Source of the DNA: VAZQ01 sp963841105
GTDB taxonomy: Bacteria; Pseudomonadota; Alphaproteobacteria; Rhizobiales; Xanthobacteraceae
DNA: 64,000 nt
Direction of reading: 5' to 3'
NCBI GenBank assembly: GCA_963841105.1
Contig: CAWJCB010000008.1
Span: 326,052 to 390,051 of the forward strand
Shown here: positions 35,218 to 43,183 of the stretch, in pieces
Position numbering within the stretch: position 1 is the first letter of the stretch
How the letters are laid out: each line of letters opens with the position of its first letter
Notes under the pieces: model-generated
What the model was told of the DNA's origin: nothing
Databases searched by the model: none
The model's input: only the letters and a program-made list of their open reading frames with translations
Translations under genes and position numbers: made by a program

Positions 35218-35925
35218 TTAATCGGTCGATTTTTTACGCTTGGCTCTGACGATCCCAAGAATCCCCTCAGCTTTGACCTTCGGCGCGTCGCTCCCCGGTG
35301 GGGCGGAACATTGCCAAGCAACGCACATTGCCCATTGAACCGCCGCGACCAATACGTCGAGGATCGGACCGCTGCTCTTGTTGTCGCTTGTTCCGCGTGT
35401 CCAGGACACACGCGATCGACTGATGGCGCGTGCAACGGCAATTTCGAATGCGAGCACTACCTCCGGGTCATACTGCTCTGGTTGTCCCCTGTAAGGGGAA
35501 CGGAATTGGTCGGGCGGCCATTGTTCCATTTCGCGCGTGCGACGATCGGCGCCGGGATCTTGCCTCCATGCGTTACGAACTATCTTGTGAACTCGTCGAG
35601 CCGGCACACGGCGGCCCTCTCGCGCACCGACGAAGTCCTGAATTCCATGCTCAAATTCTTGAAGGATTCCTGGAAGATCGCCGGCTGCAAATTGGTTAAA
35701 CGCACTTTGGTGCTCCCTTTCACACAAGGTTTGAAGCACCGTGAAGCTGTGTGGCGGCACTTCCACGTGCATGGTTCCCTTGATCTCGTCCAGGATCGCT
35801 GCTGGATCTCGGTCTAGCCCAAGCTTTCGCCGCATCTCCTCAACCGAGGTGACAAGCAAGCCATACGCGCGACGCGCAACGGCGGCGCGCTCTGACGACT
35901 CGTCGTCTAACGGCTTGTCTGCCAC
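35218..35925 (-). CDS. Hypothetical island protein, 235 residues
   Basis: Helical, soluble protein starting MADKPLDDESSERAAVARRA, with a middle region GDLPGILQEFEHGIQDFVG and a basic end (VRAKRKKSTD). No recognised domain. It sits between integrase and HTH gene in the minus-strand module, where accessory proteins of integrative elements usually lie. Confidence 0.58.
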   Translation of the reverse strand: MADKPLDDESSERAAVARRAYGLLVTSVEEMRRKLGLDRDPAAILDEIKGTMHVEVPPHSFTVLQTLCEREHQSAFNQFAAGDLPGILQEFEHGIQDFVGAREGRRVPARRVHKIVRNAWRQDPGADRRTREMEQWPPDQFRSPYRGQPEQYDPEVVLAFEIAVARAISRSRVSWTRGTSDNKSSGPILDVLVAAVQWAMCVAWQCSAPPGSDAPKVKAEGILGIVRAKRKKSTD

Positions 35926-36036
35926 GATTTCGGGCGCCTCCGCATGGCGCTCCGCATGAATGTCACGGCGGCAACGCGATGCGGAAACCGCGCGTTCGGG
36001 GATCAGGCTAGCCGCCGTTTGGGGATATTAGCTCGT

Positions 36037-37275
36037 CTATCGGATCGGCGCGACGTTGCTTTGGCGCTCTTGCACGGGCGGCGCTATGCAGAACGTAGCC
36101 CACTGCTGCATCAGTCGGCGTCGGCGATCGAACAGGTCGGAGCGATTATAAGCAGCCACTGTCTTGTCACTGACCGTGTGTGCGAGCGCCATCTCGGCTA
36201 CCTCAGCCGGGGAGTTAGTGCGCTCGGCTACCCAATCGCGGAAAGTAGAGCGAAAACCGTGTGCCGTCAGCTCACCGCGGCCCATGCGTCGCAACAACAT
36301 CAAAAACGCCATGTTCGAAAGCGGCTTGCCGAGCTTTGCACCGGGGAAAACAAAGCCCTCATCGCCGTGGTGATGCGCCTGCATCTCTTCCAGAATTCCC
36401 AACGCGCGAGCAGACAAGGGGACGCGGTGCTCCCTGCCTGCTTTCATGCGCTCGGCCGGCACAGTCCAGTTCTTGTCGAGTAGATCGAGCTCGTCCCACC
36501 GCGCGAACATCGTCTCGCCGGTTCTGGCAGCGGTCAGGATCGTGAATTCGAGCGCGCGGGCAGCGATGCCCCCCTGCTGGCGCAACGCAACCAGGAAGCC
36601 CGGCAGCTCGGCGTAGGGCAACGCGGCGTGATGTTCCACCCTGCGCACCTTGCCGCGCGCCGGCAACAACTTGTCGAGGTGGCCCCGCCAACGGGCCGGG
36701 TTCTCTCCAGTGCGATAACCGCGCACCTTTGCCCAATCGAGTATGACCTCGATACGTCCTCGAACACGACCTGCGGTCTCTGGTTTCCCCGTCCAGATTG
36801 GTTCCAGGCATTTGAGCACGAGTGCCGTGTCAATCGCCTGCACTGAAAGCTTGCCAATGACGGGCTCGGCATAGGTGGCAAGCGTGGCTTCCCATTGGCC
36901 GGCGTGCTTAGCATTGCGCCAGCCTGCACGGTGGGCCTTGATGTAGTTTTCCGCACATTCCTTGAATGTCACCGCCTTGGCCGCATCGAGCCGCGCTTGC
37001 AGGCGCTCGGCACGTCGTGCCTCGATCGGGTCGATGCCGTCATGCCGCCTTAAGCGATGTTCGCCGGCGCGCTTGCGCGCTTCAGACAAGCTGACAGTGT
37101 GCAGCGGCCCCATGCCCATCCACCGCGGTCGGCCGTTGAGCATGAAGCGAAAAACCCAATTCTTCGCGCCGTCATCGGTGACGCGCAAATAGAGCCCTCC
37201 CCCATCGCCGTACATGCCGGGCTGCTTTGCCTTGTCCACCTTGAGTGCGGTGAGCTTGCCGATGATCCGTGCCAT
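36037..37275 (-). CDS. int: Tyrosine integrase, P4 type
   Basis: 412 residues from ATG 37275 (MARIIGKLTALKVDKAKQPG), the conserved arm-domain start; the frame limit at 37344 adds unrelated residues. DUF4102-type N-terminal domain (GDGGGLYLRV, WVFRFMLNGRPRWMGMG), core-binding domain, then the catalytic domain: Arg ~249 (TAARTGETM), HGFRSTFRDW around 337, His ~364 (LAHTVSDK) and Tyr ~375 (AAYNRSD). The set is complete. It lies about 150 bp from the 3' end of tRNA-Ser, the usual target of this family. Confidence 0.95.
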   Translation of the reverse strand: MARIIGKLTALKVDKAKQPGMYGDGGGLYLRVTDDGAKNWVFRFMLNGRPRWMGMGPLHTVSLSEARKRAGEHRLRRHDGIDPIEARRAERLQARLDAAKAVTFKECAENYIKAHRAGWRNAKHAGQWEATLATYAEPVIGKLSVQAIDTALVLKCLEPIWTGKPETAGRVRGRIEVILDWAKVRGYRTGENPARWRGHLDKLLPARGKVRRVEHHAALPYAELPGFLVALRQQGGIAARALEFTILTAARTGETMFARWDELDLLDKNWTVPAERMKAGREHRVPLSARALGILEEMQAHHHGDEGFVFPGAKLGKPLSNMAFLMLLRRMGRGELTAHGFRSTFRDWVAERTNSPAEVAEMALAHTVSDKTVAAYNRSDLFDRRRRLMQQWATFCIAPPVQERQSNVAPIR

Positions 37276-37428
37276 TTTTGCTAACCCACAATTCTGTACA
37301 CAAATACAACGCGGATTATGGCGAAGGGCGGCGAACGTGTCCATAGGGAAAAAGCCAAAGTTGTTGGCTTAAATAAGGATTTTTTCGACTTACAGCGAAG
37401 AGCTACGAACGATGGCGAATGACGCCGG

Positions 37429-37518
37429 TGGCGGAGGGAGTGGGATTCGAACCCACGATACGGTTTCCCGCATACACGCTTTCCAAGCGTGCGCCTTAAG
37501 CCACTCGGCCATCCCTCC
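37429..37518 (-). tRNA. tRNA-Ser (GGA anticodon)
   Basis: Minus-strand gene with a seven-base acceptor stem (GGAGGGA/TCCCTCC), an anticodon loop TTGGAAA within the stem CACGC/GCGTG, a long class II variable arm, the T-loop GGTTCGAATCCC and an encoded CCA. The anticodon GGA reads UCC/UCU serine codons. It is the probable attachment site of the adjacent integrase; the 14 terminal bases recur at 6300-6313. Confidence 0.96.
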
Positions 37519-37519
37519 G

Positions 37520-37618
37520 AAACAGGAATCAGATGTCAGAAATCAGAGATCAGAGGACGGCTGACAGCGTTTCTCTTTCTCATTTTTCTGATGACTGATA
37601 ACTGATAACTGATATCTG
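37520..37618. repeat. Short tandem direct repeats between tRNA-Ser and the SDR gene
   Basis: Interleaved direct repeats of TCAGA(A/G)ATCAGA type (37529-37555) and TGATAACTGATAACTGAT (about 37597-37614). Low-complexity, no coding potential. Possibly a remnant of earlier integration at the tRNA. Confidence 0.6.
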
Positions 37619-38428
37619 TCACCTGTCACGCAGACGGTCCATCAGGGATTTCTCCTGGCCGCCGTCGATCTCGATCATCGTGCCGTTGACGAAGAACGCG
37701 CGATCGGAGGCAAGAAACGTCACGAGGTCGGCGACCTCGTCGGATTCCGCGATGCGTCCCAGTGGAATGCTCGCCGGAGCGAGCTTGTCCGCCTCCTCGA
37801 AGCTCAGGTTCATGTCCCGAGCCATCGCCTGCACCAGGCCGGTCCAGCGTTCCGTGCGCACCGGCCCCGGATTGACGGCAACGAAGCTGATATTGTCCCG
37901 GCCATACTGGCTGGCGAGCGAGACCGTCAAGTTCTGACCCGCGGCGTTGGCGGCGCCGGGCGCGATCTCCCAGTAGGAAACTTTCACGCCGTCATTGCCG
38001 ATGACGTTGACCACGCGGCCTTTCTTCTGCTTCTGCATGATCGGCAGCACGTATCGCATGCAGCGCACATAGCCCATGAACTTGAGCTGCAGCGCGCTCG
38101 CCCATTCCTCCTCGGTGAGATGCTCGATCACTCCGCCCGGCGCCGAGCCGGCATTGTTGACAAGGATGTCGATGCGGCCGAGCGCGGCATGCGCCTGCCT
38201 TACGAACTTTTCCGCGTCACCGGCCTTGGTGAGATCGGCGGCGATGGGGATGATCTTGCGTCCGGTCGCCTTGGCGATCTCGTTCGCGGCCGCCTCGAGC
38301 GGCTCCTTGCGCCGCGCGCAGACCGCGACATCGACGCCTTCCTGCGCCAAGGTCCGCGTGACGGCTTTCCCTATGCCCGCGCTCGCGCCTGTCACAATCG
38401 CCTTCTTTCCTTGCAGCCCGAGATCCAT
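37619..38428 (-). CDS. SDR-family oxidoreductase with atypical active site
   Basis: 269 residues. The Rossmann cofactor motif TGASAGIG (13-20) and NNAG are intact, pointing to NAD(P)H binding. The usual Ser is replaced (NVIGNDG) and the YxxxK pair reads SYWEIAPGAANAAGQN, with no lysine at the expected place. Catalysis by the standard mechanism is therefore doubtful, though some SDR subfamilies share this pattern. It is last in a minus-strand run with an amidohydrolase, a substrate-binding protein, a hydrolase and a VOC protein, suggesting a role in catabolism of an aromatic or cyclic compound. Confidence 0.85.
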   Translation of the reverse strand: MDLGLQGKKAIVTGASAGIGKAVTRTLAQEGVDVAVCARRKEPLEAAANEIAKATGRKIIPIAADLTKAGDAEKFVRQAHAALGRIDILVNNAGSAPGGVIEHLTEEEWASALQLKFMGYVRCMRYVLPIMQKQKKGRVVNVIGNDGVKVSYWEIAPGAANAAGQNLTVSLASQYGRDNISFVAVNPGPVRTERWTGLVQAMARDMNLSFEEADKLAPASIPLGRIAESDEVADLVTFLASDRAFFVNGTMIEIDGGQEKSLMDRLRDR

Positions 38429-38448
38429 CCCAGTGCCTCCCAGTTTTC

Positions 38449-39456
38449 TTATGGCGTCGCCAGTCGCGGCATCAGCTCGCGTGCATTGTAGTCCAGGATC
38501 TTCGCCGTCTCCACCTCGGAGAAGCCGGCCTTGCGCACCGTGCCGACGGGATCGAGGTCGGCCGGAGGAAAGGAGTAGTCGCTGCCGAGCAACACGCGAT
38601 CAACGCCTGCCGCCTCCGCGAGCCAGCGCAGATGCATCGCGCTGTGCAGGATGGTGTCGTAGTGGAAGCGGCGCACGTAAGTCGACGGCGCCGCGGCCGC
38701 GACGTCGGCCTGCGCGGCGCGATCCATGCGCGCATGCATGCAGTCGAAGCGCCCGAGGAGGTAGGGAAAGGTCCCGCCGCCATGGGACAGGATGATGCGC
38801 AGGCCGGCAAAGCGGTCCAGCACGCCCGAGAAGATGAGCGAGCCGACGCACAGCGTCGTATCGAATGTGTATTGCGCGATCTGCGCCAGCGCGAACTTCG
38901 CGATCCGCGGCGTCGGCATCGCCTGGACCGGGTGAATGAAGACCGGGGCATCGAGCGCGACCGCGGCATGCCAGAATTCGTCGAGGGCAATCTCGCCGAG
39001 ATTGACCCCTTCGACATTCGAGGCAATGACAAGTCCGGCGGCGCCCAACTGCTGCATGGCGAACTCGGCCTCGCGCGCGGCAGCCGCGGCATCCGGCAGC
39101 GGCACGGAAGCAAACAGCGCAAAGCGCCGGGGATGCCTGCGGCAAAGGTCGGCAAGCGCTTCGTTCATCATACGATGCCAGCGCGCCGCAATGTCGCTCG
39201 GCAGCCCATAGGCGAAGATGTCAGGCCACACCGAGAGCACCTGACAGGTGACCCCCTGCGCCGCCATGCCGTCGAGCCGCGCATCGACCGGCTCGATCAG
39301 CTTCTCAAAGAAGGGACGGACCTTGAGCCCATAGTCGAAATGGATGGCGCATTGCGGCGGCGTCTTGACCAGCGAGAGCCCGAACTGGTTCGCGCGCTCT
39401 TCGAGGGTGGCGATGATGCGGTGGGGAACATAATGGGCGTGCACGTCGATCGGCAT
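38449..39456 (-). CDS. Amidohydrolase (ACMSD-like, amidohydrolase 2 family)
   Basis: 335 residues from ATG 39456 (MPIDVHAHYVPHRIIATLEE); the longer open frame upstream is out of character. Metal ligands: HAH near the N terminus, His in FIHPVQAMP, His in LSHGGGTFPYL, Asp in LLGSDYSFPP. Family members are zinc-dependent decarboxylases or hydrolases of aromatic or muconate-type acids (aminocarboxymuconate semialdehyde decarboxylase, resorcylate decarboxylase). It is 20 bp from the SDR gene on the same strand. Exact substrate unknown. Confidence 0.88.
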   Translation of the reverse strand: MPIDVHAHYVPHRIIATLEERANQFGLSLVKTPPQCAIHFDYGLKVRPFFEKLIEPVDARLDGMAAQGVTCQVLSVWPDIFAYGLPSDIAARWHRMMNEALADLCRRHPRRFALFASVPLPDAAAAAREAEFAMQQLGAAGLVIASNVEGVNLGEIALDEFWHAAVALDAPVFIHPVQAMPTPRIAKFALAQIAQYTFDTTLCVGSLIFSGVLDRFAGLRIILSHGGGTFPYLLGRFDCMHARMDRAAQADVAAAAPSTYVRRFHYDTILHSAMHLRWLAEAAGVDRVLLGSDYSFPPADLDPVGTVRKAGFSEVETAKILDYNARELMPRLATP

Positions 39457-39553
39457 AGCGTCGGTTGCTTCGCTTCTGGAACAATGATGTGGATCAGAAT
39501 TTAGCCGGCGTCCTCTAGAGGCGATCGACGCCACGCTCCGCCACCCCGCCCGG

Positions 39554-39570
39554 CCTCCCCTTCGGGGAGG
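39554..39570. other. Intergenic hairpin
   Basis: CCTCCCC-TTC-GGGGAGG, a perfect seven-base stem with a tetraloop-like TTC between the substrate-binding protein and the amidohydrolase genes. There is no T tract on either side, so more likely an mRNA-stabilising or attenuating structure than a terminator. Confidence 0.5.
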
Positions 39571-39590
39571 GATTGAGCAGGCTATAGAGC

Positions 39591-40649
39591 TCAGTTCCCG
39601 AACGGCTTGTCGCTTTCGAGCCGACGCTTCGCCTCGCTGGCAATCGACAAGTCGAATAGCTGTTCGCGCGTCACCTTCTTCTCCACAAGCCCGAATTTCG
39701 GACCACTCCAGAATTCCTGCATGTCCATGATTGACTCGATCCGCGGCATGCCATCCTCGTTGACATAGGACCAATGGGGCGCAATCGCCTTGACCAGCTC
39801 GGGCTTGTTGAGCGCCGTGTTCTTGGCAAGTATCTCGACAATGTCCGGATGCTTGTCGGGCGCCCCCGCCGCGGCGTTGAACTCTTTCACACCCTGCAGA
39901 TAGGCCACGGCGAACCGGATCATCGCATCCCGGTTGCTCTGCACAAAATCCCTGCGTCCAACGTAGGTCGTGATTTGGCCGTCGGGCGCGATCTGGTCGC
40001 CGGTGGCAATGATCGGCCCCCACTTGTTGCTCTGCGCGAACATGCCGAACTGGTAGGCGAGATCGGTCGCGTCGATCTGCTTTTGCCCCAGCATCTTCAT
40101 GAGATCAGGCTGGGGCACATTGACGACCCATTCGACGTCCTTCGCCGGATCGAGGCCCGCCTGCTCAAGACCCTTGCCGATGTTGTACTGATTGATGCTG
40201 CCTCGTGCGACGACGCCGATTTTTTTGCCCTTGAGCTTGCCGAAATCAGCCAGCGACTTGACCCCCTGGTCGTAAAGCTCTTGAGTCACGCTGGTGGCCG
40301 TATAGGCACGGCCCGGTTTGTTGTGACCCAAATCCATGATGACAACCAGCGGCGCGCCCTTCGCGACGCTATTGAACAGGCTGGCGGCGGCGGGAAGATT
40401 GGTGATCTCCAATTCTCCGGCAATCATCGAAGGTACGGCCATCGCACCGTCCATATAACGCTTCGTTTCGATGGTGATGCCCATCTTCTCGAAGTAGCCC
40501 TTGTCGCGGGCGATGAAGAATCCTCCTAATGGAATGTATGGTCCGTCACCAACGCGGATCAGATCCGCCGCGGACGCGCTATTTGACAGGTCGAGCCCTG
40601 AGAGAATCAGGGTGCTTGCCAAAGCCAGCTTACATAAAGAATTTTTCAT
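39591..40649 (-). CDS. ABC transporter substrate-binding protein (NMT1/THI5-like)
   Basis: 352 residues from ATG 40649, with GGAGA nine bases upstream. Signal peptide MKNSLCKLALASTLILSGLD ends near NSASA. The mature protein is of the SsuA/THI5/TauA type: DKGYFEKMGITIETKRYMDG, GELEITNLPAAASLFNSVAK, KGKKIGVVARGSINQYNIGK. It binds a small organic ligand in the periplasm for import. No permease or ATPase gene is adjacent, so it is an orphan whose partner must be elsewhere. Confidence 0.9.
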   Translation of the reverse strand: MKNSLCKLALASTLILSGLDLSNSASAADLIRVGDGPYIPLGGFFIARDKGYFEKMGITIETKRYMDGAMAVPSMIAGELEITNLPAAASLFNSVAKGAPLVVIMDLGHNKPGRAYTATSVTQELYDQGVKSLADFGKLKGKKIGVVARGSINQYNIGKGLEQAGLDPAKDVEWVVNVPQPDLMKMLGQKQIDATDLAYQFGMFAQSNKWGPIIATGDQIAPDGQITTYVGRRDFVQSNRDAMIRFAVAYLQGVKEFNAAAGAPDKHPDIVEILAKNTALNKPELVKAIAPHWSYVNEDGMPRIESIMDMQEFWSGPKFGLVEKKVTREQLFDLSIASEAKRRLESDKPFGN

Positions 40650-40696
40650 GGCATCGTTCTCCGCAACAATATCGAGATGATCGAGCACCCTCGACG

Positions 40697-41821
40697 CTAC
40701 AGCTTCCTGGCCAGCCAGTCCGCAACGTACAACAGTCCCGGCAGATGGTTGTCGAATTGGCAATGAGCTGCACCGCCGTCTTCACCGGCAAAAATCTTCA
40801 ATGTTTTGTCCTTCGAACCTACGGCGTCAAACATCCTGTTGGCATCTGCGACCGGTATCTGCTGATCTTCCCTTCCATGAACGATCAGGAACGGGCAGCT
40901 TATCTGATGGGCAACCGGCTCCAGCTTGAAATCCTTGATGCGCTCCATGGCCGCATCCATCGCGTCCGTGCCCGTGATGTACATCAGTTGGAACACCGGC
41001 GCCGCGATCGATCCACCGACAGTGATCCGGCGCTGCCACACCGCATGATAGTCGTAGTTGGCGCCCCATGCGACGACGGCCTTCAGGCGGGGCTCGAACG
41101 CCGCCGCCCGTGCGACGTAGTATCCTCCGAGGCTGCTCCCGACGATCCCGACGCGGTCGCAGGCCACGTCCGGCCGGGTTTCGAGATAGTCGATGGCCGC
41201 GGCGACAGGCACTTCGTAGTCATGTCGCGTAAATATCCTGCCGAGTCGCAACGCCTCGCCGACGCCTGGCGAATCGAGGGCCAGAAGATTCATGCCGCGC
41301 GCCGCGAACTTGTCCCGGACGCGCAGGACAGTCATTTCCTTTGTCGTGTCGAGCCCGCACAGGAAAATCACCGTCGGGGCCCGGCTGCGGTTACCGCTGG
41401 TGTTGCCGGCGGGAACGAAGCACGCCGGCAGCGCGCTGCCTTCATACGGCACCAGCACGCGCTCGATCGGCGTATCCGACAGGACGCGCGCTTTTTCGAA
41501 CGTGCGGAGCGCGTGCCCGTAGGATTGCAGACGGATCGGGTCGGACGGCGGAACGAACTGCTCCGCAATCTTGTAATACAGGCTGGCCAGAAAGTAGCTC
41601 TCAGCGGCGCTGGCATTCGTGCCGATGGCGAGGCGCTCGGCGGCGCGCGCTTCCAGGCGCTCGGCAAGCCACGTCCACGCCGCGTACCATTCCTCGTCGT
41701 GTCCGACCTGTTTGCCGAGCCGGTCGAGGATCAGGCTGATGTCGCCGAATTCGCCTCCGGCGGCCAGCGCAGCCCAAGCGTTGTAGGACCAACGGTAATT
41801 GCCCGGAAACAATTCATACAC
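40697..41821 (-). CDS. Alpha/beta hydrolase (DHPON hydrolase/FrsA-like)
   Basis: 374 residues. A helical N-terminal cap (residues ~1-120) precedes the hydrolase fold: oxyanion region VIFLCGLDTTKEM, nucleophile elbow GIVGSSLGGYYVARA, acid near CPFLIVHGREDQQIPV and a late His (GAAHCQFDNHLPG). The cap plus core resembles 2,6-dihydroxypseudooxynicotine hydrolase, which cleaves C-C bonds, and related esterases. Upstream of the substrate-binding protein gene in the same direction. Confidence 0.85.
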   Translation of the reverse strand: MYELFPGNYRWSYNAWAALAAGGEFGDISLILDRLGKQVGHDEEWYAAWTWLAERLEARAAERLAIGTNASAAESYFLASLYYKIAEQFVPPSDPIRLQSYGHALRTFEKARVLSDTPIERVLVPYEGSALPACFVPAGNTSGNRSRAPTVIFLCGLDTTKEMTVLRVRDKFAARGMNLLALDSPGVGEALRLGRIFTRHDYEVPVAAAIDYLETRPDVACDRVGIVGSSLGGYYVARAAAFEPRLKAVVAWGANYDYHAVWQRRITVGGSIAAPVFQLMYITGTDAMDAAMERIKDFKLEPVAHQISCPFLIVHGREDQQIPVADANRMFDAVGSKDKTLKIFAGEDGGAAHCQFDNHLPGLLYVADWLARKL

Positions 41822-41859
41822 ATTTCACCTGCTTGCAAGGGCGACGGGTGGGCATCCCT

Positions 41860-41900
41860 TAGAGCGCGTTCCGATTACGTTGAATCGGAAACGCGCTCTA
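41860..41900. repeat. REP-like palindrome overlapping the VOC stop codon
   Basis: Near-perfect inverted repeat with TAGAGCGCGTT at the left and AACGCGCTCTA at the right around an ACGTTG centre (one base bulged). The VOC gene's TAG stop is within it. It can form a strong stem in the transcript and may end or protect the mRNA. Confidence 0.75.
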
Positions 41901-42533
41901 GCCGTCGGCTTTCCGAAATCCCTTGAAACGCTGCACACCGTCGAACAGGGCCCATTCAGCGATGCTGTCAGGCGTCGGCGGGAGGCTCCTCGGCTTCCAG
42001 TCCTTGTCGAGAAAATCGGTATCGGAAAAATATTCCACCTGTCCACCGCAGGGATTGTTGAAGTACCAGAAGTATGCCGATGACACCTTGTGCCGTCCTG
42101 GACCGACGACGGTCGCCCAGCCATGCTCTGCGAAGTGCACCCCGCCGCCGAAGACCTCGTGAACATCCCGTACCTCGAACGCGACGTGCTCGAATTGTGT
42201 CCGCTTATTTCTGGTGGTGAGCAGGGCGACGTTGTGATGGTCGCTTTCGTCCGCGCACCGGCAAAATAGACCGCGTTCCAGATAACGGTCCGACGCCGAG
42301 AATTTCAGGCACCCGAGATAGAACTCTTCGCCTTCGCGCAGCGCTTCCGGTCCTGCGACTTCGAACACCACATGCCCGATCCTCGTCGGCTCGGCACGCG
42401 AATACTGGACGGCCGGCTCGCTGATGCGCCGCCGCGAACCGACGAAATTCATCCGCGTCGACAGGGGGTCCGCGTTGTGTGTTGAACTCGACGCTGCCGT
42501 GATCCCAGACTGTGAATCCAATTCCGTATCCAT
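41898..42533 (-). CDS. VOC/extradiol dioxygenase-like protein, C-terminal part (frameshifted)
   Basis: Second vicinal-oxygen-chelate module. Homology starts near NADPLSTRMNFVGSRRRI. Metal-binding residues typical of the fold are His in IGHVVFEVAG, His in FEHVAFEVRDV and Glu in QVEYFSDTDF, all present. The open frame's first ~22 residues are out of frame. Joins to the N-terminal half at about 42480, where ACACAACGCGG carries one extra or missing base. Confidence 0.8.
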   Translation of the reverse strand: MDTELDSQSGITAASSSTHNADPLSTRMNFVGSRRRISEPAVQYSRAEPTRIGHVVFEVAGPEALREGEEFYLGCLKFSASDRYLERGLFCRCADESDHHNVALLTTRNKRTQFEHVAFEVRDVHEVFGGGVHFAEHGWATVVGPGRHKVSSAYFWYFNNPCGGQVEYFSDTDFLDKDWKPRSLPPTPDSIAEWALFDGVQRFKGFRKADG

Positions 42534-42897
42534 AGGGGTCGGTGCTGTGGACGGACCCGTCCGGCAACCGCTTCGTCGGCCGGATCCGCGATAGCCGCTC
42601 GCCGATCAGATCCAGGTCATGTTGCGACTGCACGCCCCAGACGACTTCCCGCAGAGAAGAACCCTGGTGCGGAGACTGGAACATGAATTCCCGGGTATTC
42701 AGGTTCTTCAGAATGACGCGCGGGCCCTGCCGCGTCTCGAACACGACCTCGTCATTGTCGCGCCGAATGGTCCGCAATCCCCAGTCGTCGTAAAACCGGT
42801 GGCATAGGTCGATGTCGTCGACACCGTACAAGATGGAATCGATTCCGACGAATTGCGGCCTGGCTTCATCGCTGCTTCTGCTAGTCATGGGGATCAT
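42205..42897 (-). CDS. VOC/extradiol dioxygenase-like protein, N-terminal part (frameshifted)
   Basis: First module: GIDSILYGVDDIDLCHRFYD, GPRVILKNLNTREFMFQSPH, TDPYGYGIGFTVWDHGSVEF. Homology ends at SVEFNTQ near 42485; the ~85 residues after that are out of frame. The complete gene (41898-42897) would encode about 330 residues, the usual length of two-module catechol 2,3-dioxygenase-type enzymes that open aromatic rings. First gene of the minus-strand set, consistent with aromatic breakdown. Start ATG 42897 or 42888. Confidence 0.8.
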   Translation of the reverse strand: MIPMTSRSSDEARPQFVGIDSILYGVDDIDLCHRFYDDWGLRTIRRDNDEVVFETRQGPRVILKNLNTREFMFQSPHQGSSLREVVWGVQSQHDLDLIGERLSRIRPTKRLPDGSVHSTDPYGYGIGFTVWDHGSVEFNTQRGPPVDADEFRRFAAAHQRAGRPVFACRADEDRACGVRSRRTGSAARRRRVLSRVPEILGVGPLSGTRSILPVRGRKRPSQRRPAHHQK

Positions 42898-43076
42898 GCA
42901 TTAAGCGAACGAATTGGATTTCAGCGTAGCTGAATACTTCTGATCAGGCCAGGGGCGGGCCCGCGCCTACGCCCGCTCACGGCCTGTGAAAGGCCATCCT
43001 GTCGAGGGGACAATGCAAACCTTGAAAACGCTGTGCTAATGGTCCGCGATGGCAAGCGCGCCCGTTCGTCAGAGTT

Positions 43077-43157
43077 GTAGCCCGGATTGAGCGCAAGCGA
43101 AATCCGGGAACATTGGCGCCGTGACCCCGGATTTCGCTGCCGCTCAATCCGGGCTAC
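43077..43157. repeat. REP/BIME-like inverted repeat
   Basis: Arms GTAGCCCGGATTGAGCG (43077-43093) and CGCTCAATCCGGGCTAC (43141-43157) are perfect complements, with inner arms GCGAAATCCGGG/CCCGGATTTCGC. This is a widespread dispersed palindrome in proteobacterial genomes. It lies in the divergent promoter region between the VOC and FAD-oxidoreductase genes. Confidence 0.88.
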
Positions 43158-43183
43158 GTTGCTAACGTAAACAGCCGTGCGCG

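Noticed and set aside
37619..38428. Calling the SDR a 3-oxoacyl-ACP reductase (FabG)
   Set aside because: The Ser and Lys catalytic positions do not match and the neighbours are catabolic, not fatty-acid genes.
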